From Candidatus Gastranaerophilales bacterium (lineage in GTDB: Bacteria; Cyanobacteriota; Vampirovibrionia; Gastranaerophilales; Gastranaerophilaceae), in assembly GCA_944326615.1 (NCBI GenBank), contig CALVEO010000017.1:1-33621 (forward strand): 33,621 nt of DNA, given 5' to 3'. Made by a program: the position numbers and the translations under genes. Numbering within the stretch: position 1 is the first letter of the stretch; each line of letters opens with the position of its first letter. Under the pieces are notes generated by a model, which did not search any database, was not told the origin of the DNA, and was given only the letters and a program-made list of their open reading frames with translations. Shown piece after piece: positions 32,062-33,621 of this stretch.

Positions 32062-32592
32062 TTATTTCAAATATTTTCTTGTCATAACAACATTTCCATA
32101 TTCATCAAAGGCTTTGTCTTTTAACCAGTGTGCAATAAGTCTGCCCTGCGAAGTATAAATAAATGTTTCATCCTCTGATACACGAACACCCATATTAACA
32201 AGTCTGCCTGAAACAGAATATTTATAAAATTTATAAGGATATTCAAGCCTGTCTTTTTCTTCAGTATAAATAAGCCTGCCGTTTTGAGAATAATACCAGA
32301 CGTGATATTTATCATTGTTATACATAACAGCATAAGTAAAATCTGAAAAAAATGCCAAAACCCTGTCCTTCAGCTCTACATTTCCTTTTAAACAATATTT
32401 TAAATTTTCCCTGTTATTTTTGTCCGTAATATTTTCAGCAACAATAAAAGCATCAAAATTTTTCTTTGTGGTCTGTAAAAGATCTTGCCTTGCAGATTGA
32501 ATATTATAATTAACTTCACCTGTTAAAACAGTCTTTGCATAAACAGGAATTGTACAAAATATTACAATAAGTAACAATAAATATTTAAACAT
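32062..32592 (-). CDS. Secreted protein with YxxxGRLI repeats
   Basis: A 176-residue protein with a signal peptide (MFKYLLLLIVIFCTIPVYA). The C-terminal half has three short beta-type repeats, YYSQNGRLIYTEE, KYSVSGRLVNMGV and IYTSQGRLIAHWL, then a DEYGNVV end. The pattern recalls YD/MORN-2-like repeats, as in the fragment at 1494, without clear sequence identity. The N-terminal half is helical with a single Cys. Probably periplasmic or surface located; function unknown. Confidence 0.75.
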   Translation of the reverse strand: MFKYLLLLIVIFCTIPVYAKTVLTGEVNYNIQSARQDLLQTTKKNFDAFIVAENITDKNNRENLKYCLKGNVELKDRVLAFFSDFTYAVMYNNDKYHVWYYSQNGRLIYTEEKDRLEYPYKFYKYSVSGRLVNMGVRVSEDETFIYTSQGRLIAHWLKDKAFDEYGNVVMTRKYLK

Positions 32593-32730
32593 ATAAAAGT
32601 ATTTAATGATTTTTTTCCGTCAAGTCAATGTTTTTATAAAACTGTACAATCGGCTAATTGCCTTAATTAATAAATCCATATTAAATATAATTAAATCTTT
32701 TTCATACTTCCAGCTATTCTTAATTCCAAC

Positions 32731-32803
32731 GGAGCTTTTTCATCTCTGTGGAGATTTTCAAAGTAATTTGAAAATTATATCAGAGACTTAAGCTCCTTTT
32801 TTT
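32731..32803 (+). terminator. Structured terminator or small RNA end
   Basis: A nested structure: outer stem GGAGCTT (32731-32737) with AAGCTCC (32790-32796), next stem TCTCTG/CAGAGA, and an inner perfect hairpin TTTTCAAA/TTTGAAAA (about 32755-32774). A T7 tract follows the outer stem, so it terminates plus-strand transcription. A TATAAT at 32686-32691 lies about 45 bases upstream. No plus-strand gene lies just upstream, so a short non-coding RNA is possible. Confidence 0.5.
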
Positions 32804-32916
32804 ATTAGAAAATGTTGATATTATTAAGATAAACTCAATCTTTGTCAGAAATTGTATGTTGAATATTTATAACCTCTTTTATTAAAAAAACAAAAACATC
32901 AGACAAACAAACTTGT

Positions 32917-33449
32917 CAAAGTTTTTTACCAAATATAGATGAAAAATCCAAGATTTTAATACTTTACTCTATACCCGGCGTAAAATCTTTGCGTGAACAA
33001 CAGTATTATGCGCACCCGCAAAACAGGTTTTGGAAAATAATGGAAAAATTTGCAATCCCGATAATTTATCAGATTTATTTTATGAAAATAAACTACAAAT
33101 TTTATTAAAAAATAAAATTGTACTTTTGGATGTTATTCAATCTTGCCAACGGAATGGCAGCCTGGATTCTAATATTCAAAACGAAATACCAAACAATATT
33201 ACTGAATTATTAGAAAAATTTCCGAATATAAAATACATCTGTTTAAACGGTAATAAAGCATATTCAGCCTTCAAAAAACATTTTCCAAAGTTATTAAAAA
33301 AATACCAATGTTATAAATTACCTTCAACAAGCCCCGCAAATGCGAGATATAAATTAGACGAATTATATAAAGAATGGCAACAAGCCATTTGCCCTGATAC
33401 CTTCCGACTAAAATATCAAACTAATGATACTTTATGTCAAAATTTCTGA
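32917..33449 (+). pseudogene. Frameshifted hypoxanthine-DNA (deoxyinosine) glycosylase
   Basis: The two halves of a UDG-superfamily hypoxanthine-DNA glycosylase are in different frames. Frame 1 (32917-33060) reads SFLPNIDEKSKILIL, PGVKSLREQQYYAHPQNRFW and KIMEKFAIP. Frame 2 (from about 33060) reads DNLSDLFYENKLQILLKNK, IVLLDVIQSCQRNGSLDSN, IKYICLNGNKAYSAF and LPSTSPANARYKLDELYKEW, the family's middle and C-terminal motifs. The join at ATCCCGAT fits loss of one C from a CCCC run. Frame 1 has no ATG, GTG or TTG start, and its active-site loop reads ILYSIP where homologues have ILGSMP. A TTG at 33030 in frame 2 would only give the truncated C-terminal part. Inactive as read, unless there is a sequencing error. 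Confidence 0.75.
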
Positions 33450-33500
33450 CACATTACATCTGCAATAATTTCTTCAAAGGATAAATGTATTGAAAGCATT

Positions 33501-33520
33501 AAAAAAGAGCCCGAAGGCTC
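33501..33520 (-). terminator. Terminator of tRNA-Ala
   Basis: Read on the minus strand, GAGCC-TTCG-GGCTC (33520-33507) is followed by six T (33506-33501), about 30 bases past the tRNA 3' end. Confidence 0.85.
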
Positions 33521-33548
33521 TGATTTTAATGGTTCTATTTGTTTGAAA

Positions 33549-33621
33549 TGGTGGAGGTTAGGAGATTCGAACTCCTGACCCCCTGCGTGCAAAGCAGGTG
33601 CTCTACCAGCTGAGCTAAACC
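33549..33621 (-). tRNA. tRNA-Ala (anticodon TGC), 5' end cut by the window
   Basis: Minus strand. Anticodon stem CCTGC/GCAGG with loop TTTGCAC gives anticodon TGC. T-arm CAGGAGTTCGAATCTCCTA and encoded 3' CCA (33549-33551). The acceptor strand at the 3' end is AACCTCC plus discriminator A, so the first three bases (GGA expected) fall outside the window. Confidence 0.95.

Noticed and set aside
32606-32791. Plus-strand ORF of 61 codons
   Set aside because: It runs through the nested-stem RNA/terminator, has a hydrophobic composition expected of AT-rich noise and no ribosome binding site.
33030-33449. Stand-alone 139-residue protein from TTG 33030
   Set aside because: The TTG falls inside the other-frame codons of the same glycosylase; the N-terminal ten residues are a shifted reading of conserved sequence.

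Overview
The window is a low-GC, gene-dense bacterial segment. The envelope genes (an LptF/LptG-type permease, a TolC-type outer membrane channel, NagZ) point to a diderm bacterium. The mix of gene families, the base composition, and a protein with a low-complexity Asn/Tyr-rich start followed by a VKFTG motif remind me most of host-associated non-photosynthetic Cyanobacteria (Vampirovibrionia/Gastranaerophilales). That assignment is an inference; no marker gene here settles it. The window is bounded by tRNA genes on the minus strand: tRNA-Glu(CTC) at the left and tRNA-Ala(TGC), cut by the right edge.

Left third (1-12440): a duplicated tRNA-Glu 3' end with terminator, an HSL-type esterase, a remnant of a tandem-repeat protein, a zinc alcohol dehydrogenase, a small YvlD/holin-like membrane protein, an anchored hypothetical protein, a beta-carbonic anhydrase, a secreted hypothetical protein and an acyl-CoA/ACP synthetase. 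Then comes a mostly plus-strand run: miaB overlapping a second MDR dehydrogenase, an Lpt permease, a coiled-coil protein, dut overlapping a DUF2752 protein, and a TM2 protein.

Middle (12264-22817): a GH57 glycoside hydrolase, a helical hypothetical protein, an ACT-domain protein overlapping a sodium:alanine symporter, a GT4 glycosyltransferase interrupted by two frame-breaking microsatellites, a TPR protein, nagZ in a tight operon with an unknown gene, a secreted lipase-like protein and a tiny Cys-rich secreted protein. Intergenic spaces hold several families of dispersed palindromic repeats.

Right third (22818-33621): an aquaporin, the PgeF/YfiH-type purine nucleoside phosphorylase, two divergent small HTH genes centred exactly on a 28-bp perfect palindrome, a GT2 enzyme with an N-terminal region of likely fibronectin-III-like repeats, two small secreted proteins, a pair of overlapping GT2 genes, an XRE regulator, a TolC-family protein, a ferredoxin-nitroreductase fusion, a secreted repeat protein, a candidate structured RNA/terminator, and a decayed hypoxanthine-DNA glycosylase gene (no start codon, one frameshift).

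I see no CRISPR array, transposase, integrase or phage gene. The strongest leads are the microsatellite-bearing glycosyltransferase, the FN3-like/GT2 fusion, the symmetric HTH/palindrome switch, the frameshifted DNA glycosylase and the duplicated tRNA-Glu end. Most other genes belong to familiar families.
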